From positions 1,338,565 to 1,402,564 of the forward strand of contig NW_004450581.1 in assembly GCF_000321225.1 (NCBI RefSeq): a stretch of 64,000 nucleotides of DNA, in the 5' to 3' direction. The position numbers were made by a program, and so were the translations under genes. Of the stretch, positions 23,370-34,938 are shown piece by piece. The notes below the pieces were generated by a model. The model was not told the origin of the DNA. It saw only the letters and a list, made by a program, of their open reading frames with translations, and did not search any database. Position 1 is the stretch's first letter. The number at the start of each line of letters is the position of its first letter. This stretch comes from Odobenus rosmarus divergens (taxonomy: Eukaryota > Chordata > Mammalia > Carnivora > Odobenidae).

Positions 23370-24365
23370 TTAAAATATATTTCATTTTTTTCCATTGACC
23401 TATGTGTCTATTCTTTCTTTTAATACCACTGCCTTATGTACTGTAGTTTTATAGTGTTGTGGCTATCTTGAAATCGGTAGTGTGAATCGTCCAACTTTGT
23501 TCTTCAGTATCGTTTTGGTTGTGCTAGGTTTTTGGCTTTTCCATATAAACTTTAGAATCACTTTGTTTATATCTACAAAATAGTTTGGTTGGATTTTAAC
23601 TGAAATTATGTTAAATTCTATAGATCAAGTTGGGAAGAACTGACATATTTAACAACATTGAGTCTTCCTATCCATGAACATGGAATATCTCTCCATTTAT
23701 TTAGATCTTCTTTGGTTTCTTTTATTTGTGTTTTGTAGCTTTTCACATTCAGATCCTGTACATAATTTGATATTTTGTTACATTTATACCTAAGTATCTC
23801 ATTGTTTTGCAGCTGCTATAAATAATACCATTTTATTAAAAGGTCTAATTCTAATATTTCATTGCTGGTATATAAGAAAGCAATGATTTTTGTGTATTGA
23901 AGTTGTATCTGCAACCTTGCTATATATGTTCTCATTAGTTCCAGAAGGTTGTGTGTGTGTGTGTGCGTGTGTGTGTATGGATTGTTTGGGGTTTTCTACA
24001 ATGCTACAAATTTTGATAAATTGTGTTTTCATTTTCATTTAATTCAAAATATTTTAAACTTTCTCTTGAGACTTCTTCTTTGACCCATGCATTATTTAGA
24101 AATATGCTGTCTAATTTCTAAACATTTGGGGATTTTCCAGCTATTTTCTGTTATGGATTTCTGGTTTAATTCCACTGTGGTCTGAGAACATACTTCGTGT
24201 GATTTCTATTCTTTTAAATTTGTTAAGATGTGTTTTATGGCCCAGAATATGGTCTATCTTAGTGAGTGTTCACTGCAGACTTGAGAAGAATGTGCACTCT
24301 GCTGTTGGATGGAGTAATCTATAAATGTCAATGAGATCAAGTTGATTGATAATGATGTTCAAGTA
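23370..24365 (-). mobile_element. L1 ORF2 fragment (antisense)
   Basis: TTCCATTGACCTATGTGTCT, TTCTATAGATCAAGTTGGGA, TCCACTGTGGTCTGAGAACA and ATGTCAATGAGATCAAGTTG are antisense L1 ORF2. It contains a GT/GC dinucleotide tract at 23951-23977 and appears to have lost part of the RT region near 24000. Confidence 0.85.
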
Positions 24366-24379
24366 AAAATATATCCCAA

Positions 24380-25515
24380 ATCTGTGCACTTAACTTTCTC
24401 CACCATCACTATCCTAGCCAAAGCTATAATGGTCTCTCAACTGGACCTCCAGACTGGTTCCATAACTAGCCTTCTAACTCGTCTACCTGTTTCCAGTTTT
24501 GCCCTCACTATAATCCATTCTCTTCACATCACACAGAATGATCACAGATCATATCACTCCCAGCTCAAAGTCTCCATTGGCTTTTCATTGTACCTATAAT
24601 AAAATCTAAATGCTTTCCCATGGCTGGCATGGCTGGACACAGTCTTTTTTTAACTTATTTTTTTTAATTCAAGTATAATTAACATACGGTGTTATATTAG
24701 TTTCAGGTGTGCAATATAGTGATTCAACAATTCTATACATGACTCAGTGTTAATCATGATAAATGTACTCTTAATCTCTACCATTTCACCAAGTCCCTAC
24801 CCACCTCTGGCAACCACCAGTTTATTCTGTATATTTTTGAGTCTTTTTGTTTGTTTGTTTGTGTCTTTTTTCCTTTGTTTTGTTTCTTAAATTCTGCATA
24901 TGAGTGAAATCGCATGGTATATTTGTCTTTCTCTGACTGACTTATTTCACTTAGCATTATACCCTTTAGCTCCATCCATGTTGTTGCAAATGGCAAGATT
25001 TCATTCTTTTTTTTATGACTGAGTAATATGCCCTACACAGTCTTGCTCCAGAACTTTCCTGCCTCATCTGGTATCAGTCACCCCTCTTGCTCTCTCTAGT
25101 CAGACTTCTTCCCGAAGCCCCTTGAATATACCAAACTCATTCTCTCCTTAGGGCCTTGGTCCTTGTGTTTCACCCTGCCTGGGCTTCCATGCCTCTGGAT
25201 CTTCATGAAATGACTGCCTTCTTGTCATTCAGTCTTGCCTTAACTGTCACCTCCTTGGAGAGACCATCCTTGCCTATTCTATTTAATCTTGTTCCACATC
25301 CCTACCCAGTCACACTGCCTTTGTACATTTTTTCCCATTTGTTTTCAAAGAACTTTTAACTTTTGGAAATGATCTTCTTGTATGTGTTGGTTGTTTGTGT
25401 CTTTCATCTTTTCTCTAAAATGTGAGCAGCAAGAGAGCTGGGACCCTCTTAACCACTGAGTTGTCTATACCTAGAACAGAGCCTGGTACCTAAATATTTA
25501 CTGAATGGCTGCACT
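24380..25515 (+). repeat. L2 LINE 3' region, split by an L1 insertion
   Basis: Both halves follow the L2 consensus: TTCCATAACTAGCCTTCTAA, ATCATATCACTCCCAGCTCA (left); CTTGCTCTCTCTAGTCAGAC, AACTGTCACCTCCTTGGAGA and AACAGAGCCTGGTACCTAAA (right). Interrupted at about 24641-25033. Confidence 0.8.
24641..25033 (-). mobile_element. L1 3' end (carnivore-type, antisense)
   Basis: AATTCAAGTATAATTAACAT and TTAGTTTCAGGTGTGCAATA are the carnivore L1 3' UTR; CTTATTTCACTTAGCATTAT and CCATGTTGTTGCAAATGGCA are its antisense ORF2 end. ACACAGTCTT occurs on both sides (about 24636 and 25035), consistent with a short target duplication. 5'-truncated. Confidence 0.88.
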
Positions 25516-25639
25516 TCTGCTTGAACATTTCCAGTGACTTGGAGCTGACTGCTTTGATCTATGAGGCAGCCAATGCGTCTGTGGGTGGTTTTGTAATTTA
25601 CAGATTTCATTTTTCTCTTGAGCTAAATGCTGCATTCTT

Positions 25640-25905
25640 GACCATATAAACAGATTAGAAAAGAAAAAAACATGATCACTACAAAAGATGCTGAGGAAGC
25701 CTTTGATAAAATTTAACACCTGTTAGTGACCAAAAAAAAAACAAAAACAAAAAAACAAACATACTAGGAATAAGAGGGAACTTCCTTAACCCGGTAAAAG
25801 AATCCTCCAAAATCTTATAGCAAACATATATAATGGTGAAACTTCAAATTTTTCCTTTTAAGATGAATAACAAAACAGGGATGCCCATTATTGTACCTTT
25901 TGTTC
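25640..25905 (+). mobile_element. L1 ORF2 fragment
   Basis: AGATGCTGAGGAAGCCTTTG, ATAATGGTGAAACTTCAAAT and AAACAGGGATGCCCATTAT are the sense L1 RT region. Short and broken. Confidence 0.75.
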
Positions 25906-27684
25906 AGCATTGAACTGGAGATCCCGCACAGCAAGACAAGGACATAAAATAACAGGAGTAAGGATTTGGAAGGAAGAAACAAAACTGTCATTTAAATCTA
26001 CTTTCTCAGATCTTTCACCCACTCGTCCTCCTGTTTCCTGGAGGCCCACAGACCAACGCTGTCCCCTCTTCTGCATGACAGCCCAGATCTTCTTCCCTCT
26101 CTGGTCCTCAGTCACCTCAGCTGGAAAATGATGGGCTGGACAAAGTAATCCAAAAAGCTCCTTATGGTTCCATCTTGCCGTGATTTATGAGTCTGTATCT
26201 TCTCTATTACTAAACACCTCTATTTTCCTTAACAGTTTCTAATAGTGATGACTTCCAGAGCCCTCCTTTCCTACCAACACACTCATCTTGTTTTTTTCAA
26301 AGGTATGATGCCCAGAACTGGGCAGAAGGTGAAGAAAGGATAGAGCACAAAAAGATTGGAGTAGAGGGAGGTAGACTGAAAACAGAGCCTAAAAATGAAA
26401 TGGTAAAAAGAGGCAGCAGAAGGAATGGGCAAGGGACAGCATTTGAGGGAGAAATTGCCTGGTGGGAGAGAGCTCCTTGACTTCTCTACCTGGGATGGGA
26501 GGATGGTCCCCTGCATGGTTTTGGGGACAGTGATGGGAACTGAGTTTGTAGTTGGTCACATGCATTTGATGGCTCTGTCAGTCTACCTTCCAGCTCTCCT
26601 ACCCCTAGGCTGTAGGACCCTCCTTTCCATAGCTAAGGTTGGGGGAGGAGTATTGACAAAAGCCAGCTCAGGATGGGAAGGGAGGCTGCACTGAGCCAGG
26701 TCCCTGTCCAGGAGGCAGGAGCCCCATCACAGTGGGAGGGAGCAGCAAGCCAACAGCTGAGTGAGACAAGGCCTGGGTTATTTTTTTTCCAGTTTGTTGG
26801 CATGTGGGTGGATTTTTCTCCTTTTTTCTTCTCTCCTGCTCTCTGCCGTTTCCACAGAGATGTGGGAGTTTGCAAATTTGTCTCCGTGGAGGGGAGAGGC
26901 AAGAGCTGATTTGGGGGGTCCTTGACAGGGACCAGGGGAGCACCAAAGGACACAGCAATTCTGGTAGCAAGAAACTAGGACCTATTCCCTGATGGTATCA
27001 CTGGGGCAAGGAAGGCTCTCACTCTCTCTCCTTTCCTCTTAAGGCCACAGGGATGCCTTCTCACCTCTGCTCAGCTCTTGGCTCTCAAATCCATCCCACC
27101 TGGTAATTGCAAAAATCTCTCTCTGCTTCTTTCCCTGCTCTGCAGTGCCAAATGCCTTTTCCTCAGGGCCCTGAACAAACTATGGGCACACCTGACACTC
27201 ATGCCCAGAGGCTGCTCTCCTCCCCAGTACCTGTGGGGGTTTGGGGGTGGGAAGCCTTCCTTTTTTTCCAGTTATGTATTTAAAGCATAAAAAAACCCCA
27301 GTACCTATAGCACATGCTAAGTGTCAGATGAGTGTTTCATGGGAAAGCTTTCTGAAAGGATTGAGAGGTGGGTAGTTTAGGAAAGGCTGCCTGGAGGACG
27401 TGGGACCTAGACAAATTGACAAAGTAGGCAAGGGCATGCCAGGCAGGGGCAGAGAGCACAGTACTGTGCGTCTGGACACCTACATGATGATCCCAGTTCT
27501 GCTATAAATTTGTAATGTGATGTTGAACAAGGAATTTGCTTCTCTTGGGCTTTCTTTTCTCATCTGGAAATCGGGCTGGCTATCTAAAGTTCTACAGATC
27601 TCTGGAGCTGGAATCCTGATTCCTGGCCTTGGGGGTTATGAGCCATTGAATGAGATCATGTGTATGCATCGTGCACTGAACAGC
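25906..27684. other. Intergenic stretch without recognised gene
   Basis: Mostly unassigned, moderately GC-rich sequence. A short piece at 26110-26330 (CAGCTGGAAAATGATGGGCT, GCCCAGAACTGGGCAGAAG) resembles very old MIR/CR1-type repeats. Open frames of about 100 codons on both strands (26633-26970) overlap each other and are not known proteins. Confidence 0.4.
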
Positions 27685-27805
27685 ATCAAGGGGTAGGACG
27701 ACCAACTGTCACCGTTTGTCTGGGACTCAGAGGTTCCCCGGAAAGCAGAACTTGAGTGCTGAAACGATCCCCGGCAAACCGGGATGGCTGATCGCCCTAA
27801 CAAGG
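27685..27805. repeat. Foldback element with imperfect terminal inverted repeats
   Basis: GGTAGGACGACCAACTGTCA at the left and ATGGCTGATCGCCCTAAC at the right are approximate reverse complements. The inner part is also inverted (TTTGTCTGGGACTC versus CCCCGGCAAACCGGGA). This matches the style of an ancient non-autonomous DNA element; I cannot name it. Confidence 0.45.
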
Positions 27806-28172
27806 ACCACATCCACTACTTGTTATTATCGTCACCATGATCATTATTACCACTAGAGGGCAACACTCTCTTATGCCTGGGAGTAGGTCTTACCCGCCCC
27901 CAACCCCGCAAAGGTGCAGAACTGCCCCCTCATTCCAGGACCAGTCAATCCTCGGAGTCTTTCTCCTGTAGAGGACATCACTGGGGACCAGAGAGATCTG
28001 TGGATTTTGAAAACCAGGAGCGTCCTTTTGGTCTTGCCAGGCCCATGTGGTCTGATTTTGCCCGTCGTGCCTGGGACTCAGGTGCCCAGTCTGTCCCACT
28101 GTGGCAGAACTACCCTGCTTCTCCAGGTACTGGGGAAACAGATGCTACCCACAACTTCGGTTTGTCTGAACA
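27806..28172. other. Intergenic stretch, nothing recognised
   Basis: The 116-residue open frame (27914-28264) runs into a SINE and is not a known protein. No other element recognised. Confidence 0.4.
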
Positions 28173-28187
28173 CAACAGGCACTTTCT

Positions 28188-28323
28188 TTTCTTTCTTCCT
28201 TCCTTTCTTTTTTCTTTCTTTCTTTCTTTTTTTAGGTAATCTCTACACCCAACGTGGGGCTTGATCTCACGACCCCAAGATCAAGAGTCCCACGCTCTAA
28301 TGACTGAGCCAGCCAGGCGCCCC
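28188..28323 (-). mobile_element. Can-SINE, older short form
   Basis: A TTTC-rich tail is followed by CAACGTGGGGCTTGATCTCA and GACTGAGCCAGCCAGGCGCC. Perfect 15-bp duplication CAACAGGCACTTTCT at 28173-28187 and 28324-28338. Confidence 0.96.
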
Positions 28324-28514
28324 CAACAGGCACTTTCTCAAGGCTCCGCTGTTAGGCCCCTGCTTTGTCTGGCAGTGTGATTATTCTACAAGGCCAGATC
28401 CGTTGATACAAGAGCTGGCTTTCTCCCTCCTACGGAATTAATTTCTGTATTACTGTATATTCCTTATCACAGTGAATTGTAGTTATAATTTATCTATCTA
28501 TATACCCCATCAGA

Positions 28515-28990
28515 GTGTTGATTCATGCATTCAACAAACATGGATTGCTTATTTCTTACCTACCATGTCCCAGGCTTTTTGCCAGACTCGTGGTACAGTG
28601 GAGAGCAAAACAGACGGACTATCTGCCCTTGTAGAGCTAACAGTCTAGTGAAGGAGGCAGGAGGAAAGCAAACAAAGAACCGCACAAATCAATATGTAAT
28701 TACATACTTGCTAAGCTCAAGGAAGGAGAACGACTCACTGAGAGCGTTTATCAGAGGGATCTGCCTCATCTGAGAGTGAGACGCGGTGCTGCTGAGGAAC
28801 TGACATTTGAACTGAGATCTGAAGGATGAATAGGCGGTAAGTAGGCAAAAGCAGCGAAAAGAGCTTTCCATGCCAAAAGAACAGCAGGTGTGCAGGGTCC
28901 AAGAGGGGAAGAGCCCAGCTCCCAGGAGGAGCTGTTTGCTCCTTGAGGGCACAGCCTGCCTCTTGTTCATCTCTCGCTATGGCTCCAGGC
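28515..28990 (-). repeat. L2 LINE (antisense)
   Basis: ATTCATGCATTCAACAAACA, GGAGAGCAAAACAGACGGAC, AGAGCTAACAGTCTAGTGAA and GAACTGACATTTGAACTGAG follow the antisense L2 order. The flank 28991-29644 includes a possible MIR/L2 remnant near 29130-29240. Confidence 0.65.
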
Positions 28991-29644
28991 CTGGCACACA
29001 GATATGCCAAATCAATGCCTGTTGAATTGAATTGGATGAAATTTTGTCATGGAAAGCATCGTGGGCTGGGGGTGGGGGTGTCAAAAGACGTAGCTTCTAT
29101 TCCCAGCGCTTCTGGGCAATTCAATTCCATTTTCCAACTGCTTACTGTGCATTCACCATGTGCAAGGACCTGCGGCCACGTCTAGTTGGGGGATTGAAAG
29201 GTAAACAAAATTGTCTCTGCCCTTTAGCAGCACATGGTCGGTGAAGTGGCTGACCCATAGACAGGCAGGTCCCTTGTTCTCTCTAGGCCTCTTTCTCTCC
29301 AGTTCTAAAGTGAGGGGTTGGGGTTATAGGAATCTCTAAGTCTCCTTCCAGCTCTAACAGTCCTGAGGTGCTCTTTCTTGGATAACAGCAGGGAGCAATG
29401 GAGCTGATTCTTTTGTTTCTCCTGCCCTATAGGGGTCACATGGACTAGGACTGGGGAAATGCAGCCTGGAATTCTGTTTATGGACCATTTTTCCATGTAC
29501 AAGGATCTCAGAAGCAGTTAGGGTTCGCTGCTTTTGACTAGAATGTTCTGGCATTTGATGAACTTTTGTTTCTTTCTTTCCTGTCTCCTTTCCCCACCTG
29601 CCCCCCTTGCCCTAGTCTCCTTTTCTACACCTAGAGCTGCGTTT

Positions 29645-30010
29645 TGCATATATTAGGGCTGGAAAGGGCCTTTTAAATCATCTTATCCAACCCCTCCATC
29701 TAGTGTTTACATTCCCTATGCAACAGACCCTCCAAATGAGGCCATCCAGCCACTATTTGAAGACCTCCAGTGACAGTGAACTCACCGTCTTTGCTAAGCT
29801 TTGCCTCTGAGAGGATTCTTCTCTCTGGGAATTTGTCTTCCTGTACTTTTCATACCTTGCTTCTGGTTGTGCCCTTCGGAGCTAAGCACAATAATTCCAC
29901 TGCATTGCCCCTCTGACAGCCTATTGGATATTTGAAGCCGGTAATCATGTCTTCATAAGCCTGCTCTCTTCTAGGCCAAATATCATCTGTTCCTGCAAAT
30001 GTTCTTCACT
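29645..30010 (+). repeat. CR1/L3-like ancient LINE remnant
   Basis: TAGGGCTGGAAAGGGCCTTT, GTTGTGCCCTTCGGAGCTAA, GATATTTGAAGCCGGTAATC and CTCTCTTCTAGGCCAAATAT parallel the CR1/L3 3' region. Very old. Confidence 0.5.
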
Positions 30011-31284
30011 AGTTCAAATCCCCTTAGCATCTGTAAATATAGTTTAGTTTATGTAAGATTTATATCCCGCCTACTTTAAAGAGGATATTAGGAGACTCAT
30101 CAGTTATAACATGAAAGAAAGACAATTAGGGATAAAAATGTGGAAGAAAACAGACCAGAAACCATGTAAAGGAAGCACGAATAGATGTTGCCAGGTACCC
30201 AAAATGAACTGGATTATAATTGGACTCTGAATTTGGCTCAAAATTTTATGGCAGCTAGGACAAATTTGGAAACACATTGGGTTATGTGGTTTTATGTTCT
30301 GACAGGATCAAGCTTACAAATCATCTTCAGAGAGAAATTTTTTCCTGAAACAAAACTCCCGACTAGCCTATTAGGATTGCTTTCTGTGAGACTGTTCAAG
30401 ACTGACAGGTACTTTGGATATATCTTGCCCCTTCCCCCACTAGGGGAAAGAGGGCTGGAAGGATGATTAATTAACTAAATGTTGTCTCAGTTTTAAGCAC
30501 CGCTATCTCTTTAGGGATCCCCACAGAGATGAGAGACTTCCTCTTCCCTTCCTTCTTCTTTCTCCTATGTTCCTCACAGGTAGTCACTTTCTTAGCGTTC
30601 TGCTCTTTAAAGTCTGCAATCTTAAGACTCTTTGGAACACCAGACCTCAGGAAATCGCCCAAGTAAGGAACTGTAGCCTAGTGGTCACACAGCAAGTATG
30701 TGCAAATCATTTCTCTGGGGTCCTCAGTGTCCCCATCTGAAAAGTGAGTTAATCTCTAATGTCACTTCAGCTCTGACATTCTGGACCTGTAAACTCTTTG
30801 TTGGAAAGACCAATGATTGCTTGTTGTTGTCGTTGTTGTTTTTTAATTTTTGATTTTCCCATCTCGTGTCTGGCAGCTAACCAGTATAAGAGAAGATCTG
30901 TTTATGGACAGAGCTGTGAGAACCCAATAGGAAAAACCAATTTGAACAGATGCCACCTTTGCATCTGAGGAAAATATTTCCTGGCTCTCATTATCACGAC
31001 GAGTTCTTGTTGACTAGATAGTCGTAGTGGTGAGATGTGGTTTTCAGGGCTCTTTCCTGCTCTGGCTCCATATTCCTTGGCAAAGCTGACCCTAGGATAA
31101 GGAGAATGAGAGCAATCACACCAGGTGCTGGGGCTCCTGGGAAATGACCCTGGGAGCCAGCAGGCAGGAGAAAACAAACAGTACCACAGTTACTGCTGAA
31201 CAACAATGAACCAAGACAAAACTCACCTGGTAGTGTGTAATATTTGGTACATATGATATCCATGTGGACTGCCCTCAATACCTA
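30011..31284. other. Intergenic stretch, nothing recognised
   Basis: About 1.27 kb with no gene I can support; open frames up to about 94 codons are unlike known proteins. A (TTG)n-like run is at 30820-30840. A conserved non-coding element is possible but cannot be seen from one sequence. Confidence 0.4.
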
Positions 31285-32445
31285 CCATGTTATTCTCGCT
31301 TAAAAATGTTCCATGACTTTTCATTGCCTATAAGGGAAGGTCCTGATGCTCCAGCTTGGCAATGGAGTCTTCTCTAAGCGAAATCAAGCCATGTCTTCCC
31401 ACTACCTCCTATCCCTTACAACACACACACACACACACACACATCTCTTGTGCTCTCTTCAATGAAACTATGTGTGGCTCCCTAAACACACACGGTTTTA
31501 CTGACTGTTCCTTTCCTCCCACCACACGTGGTTCCCTTCAACAGGTATTTTCCAGCTCTTCCGCTTGGACCTGTTGAAACCCTAAGCTCGGCTCAAACAC
31601 CTTCACAGCCATAAAGACTTCCCAGCACCCCAGTCCTGCAGTGCCTCTGCTCTGGCGCTTTACACATTGTCTGGTTAGTCCCGTTTGTGACCCATGGTTG
31701 TAGCTCTCTGACTAGATGGGGAGCTCCCTGAGGGCACAGGCTATGTCTGATTCACCCAGGGCCCTCCATCCTCCTTCCCTGTTTTGTCTTTCTCCAGAGC
31801 ACCTATCACGACCTGTGTTCGTCTCCTAGGGCTGCTGTGACAAAGCACTCCAAACTGGGTGACTTAAAGCAATGGAAACTTATTCTCTCAGGGTTCTGGG
31901 GGCCAGAAGTCTGAAATCAAGGTGCTGGCGGGGCCATGCTCTCTCTCTGAAGTCTCTAGGGAAGAATCCTTCCTTGTCACTTCCTACCTTCTGGTGGCTG
32001 CTGGCAATCCTTAGCATTCCTTGGCTTGTAGACGGCAATTTCTGCCTCTGTCTTTACATGTCATTCTCCTCGGGCGTGTGTGTGTGTGTGTGTGTGTCTA
32101 TGCCCACATTTCCCTCTTCCTAGAAGGACACCAGTCATTGGATTAGGACCCACACTAATAGAGCATGACCTCACCTTAACTTGATGACATCTGCAAAGAC
32201 CTTTATTTCTAAATAAGCTTACATGCCCAAGGTGGGCATCAAGTTTTGAGGGCTACTATTCAATCTGGTGTACCATCCAACATGCTCTGTATATTCTATT
32301 TGTTTATTGTCTCTCTGTGCCACTAGATCTGTTAGCGTCATGAGGTTAGGGATTGTTGTCTATTTTGTTCATTACTCTATCCTCAGTGTCTAGAACAGTG
32401 CTTAACACATAGTAGAGACTCAACAAGTATTTTGTGAATGAATGT
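31285..32445 (+). repeat. L2 LINE 3' end, split by an LTR
   Basis: Left part (31285-31817): TTTTCATTGCCTATAAGGGA, GGGGAGCTCCCTGAGGGCAC, CAGAGCACCTATCACGACCT. Right part (32276-32445): CTGTATATTCTATTTGTTTA, CAGTGTCTAGAACAGTGCTT. The two halves join at the expected L2 position. A (CA)11 is at 31421-31443. Confidence 0.82.
31818..32275 (-). mobile_element. MaLR LTR (MLT1 type), inserted in L2
   Basis: GTCTCCTAGGGCTGCTGTGA, GGGTTCTGGGGGCCAGAAGT, AAGGACACCAGTCATTGGAT and the left-hand AATAAGCTTACATGCCC are the reverse complement of an MLT1 LTR. It is non-coding. A (GT)11 tract is at 32076-32097. Confidence 0.88.
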
Positions 32446-32649
32446 TCCCACCCATTTGCCCCACGTCCCACAGGGAATCTGAATGAAAGACACAAGGATA
32501 ATGATGAGAATGCAGGTATTGCCTAGAACATAATAAATACTCTGTAAGTGTTCACTGGATGAATAGAAGTATTTGATGGATGCGTTAACACTTATGGGGC
32601 ACCTTTTTTGTATAAAGCTCTGAGAAAAGGTATAAAGAAGCGAGAAGGA

Positions 32650-32865
32650 AACATCTGAGCATCCCGGCTATGCCTCCGTGTGACCCTGGGCTAGTCATTC
32701 AACCTCTGGGTTTCACCCTCCTTGCCTGTAACATGGAGGTAATAACACTACCTACCTCATAGGATTGTCATGAGGATTAAGTGAGCTCATACATGTAAAA
32801 TGCTTAGCACAGTGTCTGGCACACGGTGAGCTCCATAGATGTGTTAGTTATTATTACTGTAGTTG
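32650..32865 (+). repeat. MIR
   Basis: TGTGACCCTGGGCTAGTCAT, ACCTACCTCATAGGATTGTC and GCTTAGCACAGTGTCTGGCA match the sense MIR consensus closely. Confidence 0.85.
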
Positions 32866-33023
32866 CTTTTATGTGCTACCCTCTGTGCAAGGTATTTGTG
32901 TTTTTTTTAAACTAGCCTTATCAAGATAAAATTCACGTGTCATAAAATTCTCCCTTTAAAAATGTACAGTTCAGTGATTTTTAATTAACAGAGTTGTGCA
33001 ACCATCACCACAATCGAATTTTA

Positions 33024-33214
33024 TTTTTTATTTACTGTATTTTTAGAGAGGGAGAGAGAAGGGGGTAGGGGCAGAGGGAAAGGGAGAGAGAGAATCTTAA
33101 AACAGGCTACACGCCCAGCGAGGAGCCCACCTTGGGACTCCATCTCACAACCCTGAGATCATGACCTGAAATCAAGAGTTGGAGGCTTAACCAACTGAGC
33201 CACCCAGGCGTCCC
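33024..33214 (-). mobile_element. Can-SINE
   Basis: Antisense copy ending GAGCCACCCAGGCGTCCC. Near-perfect duplication ACCACAATCGAATTTT / ACCACAATCTAATTTT (33008-33023 / 33215-33230). Confidence 0.95.
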
Positions 33215-33395
33215 ACCACAATCTAATTTTAGAACATTTTCATTCTTCCTCAGAAAAACCTCATACCTGTTAGTAGTCACTCCCCTTCCCCCAACACATG
33301 CCCCAGCCCCTGGCAAGCACTACTCTGCTTTTTGTCTCTATGAATTTGCCTATTCTGGAATTTTATATAAGTGAAATCACGATATGTGGCCTTTT

Positions 33396-33587
33396 TTTTT
33401 TTTTTTTAAGAGAGAGAGCGTGCCTGCAGGGGGGAAGGGGCAGAAGAAGAGGGAGAGTGAGGAACTTACGCAGTCTCCACACCCAGCATGGAGCCCAATA
33501 GGGGGTTCAATCTCATGACCCTGAGATCATGACCTGAGCCAAAATCAAGAGTCGGCTGCTAAAGCAACTGAGCCACCCAGGCGCTCC
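33396..33587 (-). mobile_element. Can-SINE
   Basis: Antisense copy ending GAGCCACCCAGGCGCTC. Perfect 18-bp duplication CACGATATGTGGCCTTTT at 33378-33395 and 33588-33605. Confidence 0.96.
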
Positions 33588-33965
33588 CACGATATGTGGC
33601 CTTTTGTGTCTCATTTAGCATAACATGGCATAATGTTTTTAAGGTTTATCCATGTTTTAGCATGGATCAGCACTTTATTCCTTTTTGTGGCTGAATAATA
33701 CTCCAATGTGTGGATATGGCGCATTTTGTTTGCCCATTCATCAACAGATGAACATTTGATTATTTCTACTTTTGGGTTATTACAAATAATGCTGCTATGA
33801 ACATTGATGTACATGTTTCTTGGTGGACGTATGTTTTCATTTCTCTTGGCTATATACCTAGGAGTGGAATTCCCAGGTCATGTGGTAAGTCTATGTTTAA
33901 CATTTTGAGAAAATTTCAAACTGTTTTCCCAAGTGACCACACCATTTTGCATCCCAAAAGACCAC

Positions 33966-34903
33966 CCAATGGTTGTTCCTATCCATTCAGTGGCCAAAGC
34001 AGTGGGAGATGCGGACCAGTCTTCTGTAGTGGGCTGAGCGCTCCAGTCTTCAACAGGGAACTTCTGGAAAGGCACCAATGGCACATGCACACCTTCAGAC
34101 CAGTTTGTGACCTTGGGTTGAGTAACAGTAAACTCAGGAGCTGGAGCAGTACATTCACCTCGAAATGCCTCCTTGGACACAGCCTTTTCAGCAGTGGGCC
34201 TGCTTTTCCTTTTCAATCTCTTCAGGATCTCTGTAGAAGTAGAGAACAGGCATGACCTCCCCTGGGTGCTCATGGGAGATGATGCCACGCATGCGCAGAC
34301 AGAACTTCCTGGTCCAGCACCCACCACATCAGACCCACTGAGGGTTCTGCCTTGTTGTTGCACGGGATGGCAATGCCCACATGGCCCAGAGGAGAGTCTG
34401 TGTTCCACAGAGCGATGGTAGGCAGGTTAACATAAGACACCTCTGTGACAGGCCGGTGGTCAGCCCTGGGACCGGTCACCACCAGAAGTCATGGCTCCTG
34501 GGAGGCTGCCTGGAGCTGGCTAGGGAAGCTTCCAGGAGTGAAGCGGCCAGTGGTAGGAGTGGCTCCGGTAGCAACAACGAACTTCAGCACAGCTCCCTGG
34601 CCAGTGTTCCTGGACGATATGACACTGGCATCAGCCAGGTTTTCAATGGCAACAATGGTACAAGCCACCAGCAGAAGGTCCTCTCAGGTTCTCTTCAGAT
34701 TTAAGATGTAGATGCCTTCACTTTTCCTTTTGTAGATGTACTGTTCCACTTGGAAGTCAAGCTTGGTGCCTCCTAAAAGGGTTCCTGCTGCAAGGAATTT
34801 AAGGACAGCCTCCTCCTTCATCTGCAGGACACCAAGGGCTCTGGAAATCGTGAAAGTTATGACAGGAACCCAGAACAACACCGTGTGGGTAGCACAGAAA
34901 GGT

Positions 34904-34905
<2 letters not shown>
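33966..34905 (-). pseudogene. RPSA: RPSA processed pseudogene
   Basis: Minus-strand fragments match the 40S ribosomal protein SA (laminin receptor 1) along its length. The N-terminal part is at 34860-34684 ([37 protein letters not shown]). The middle is at 34482-34280 ([32 protein letters not shown]). The acidic C-terminal repeats are at 34160-33970 ([27 protein letters not shown]). It has no introns and retains part of the spliced 5' UTR up to the GT repeat at 34906. It is dead: the start ATG reads ATT, the Trp codon after NLKRT is TGA, and there are further frame shifts. It ends at the position of the normal stop, with no 3' UTR or poly(A) visible. It interrupts an antisense L1, whose sequence continues on both sides. 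Confidence 0.93.

Positions 34906-34937
<32 letters not shown>
34906..34937 (+). repeat. (GT)16 microsatellite
   Basis: An uninterrupted 32-bp GT run lies between the 5' end of the RPSA retrocopy and the resuming L1. Confidence 0.98.

Positions 34938-34938
<1 letters not shown>

Noticed and set aside
33878..34408. 176-codon minus-strand frame that looks like a gene
   Set aside because: It is the C-terminal part of the dead RPSA retrocopy, with frame shifts and stops relative to the real protein.
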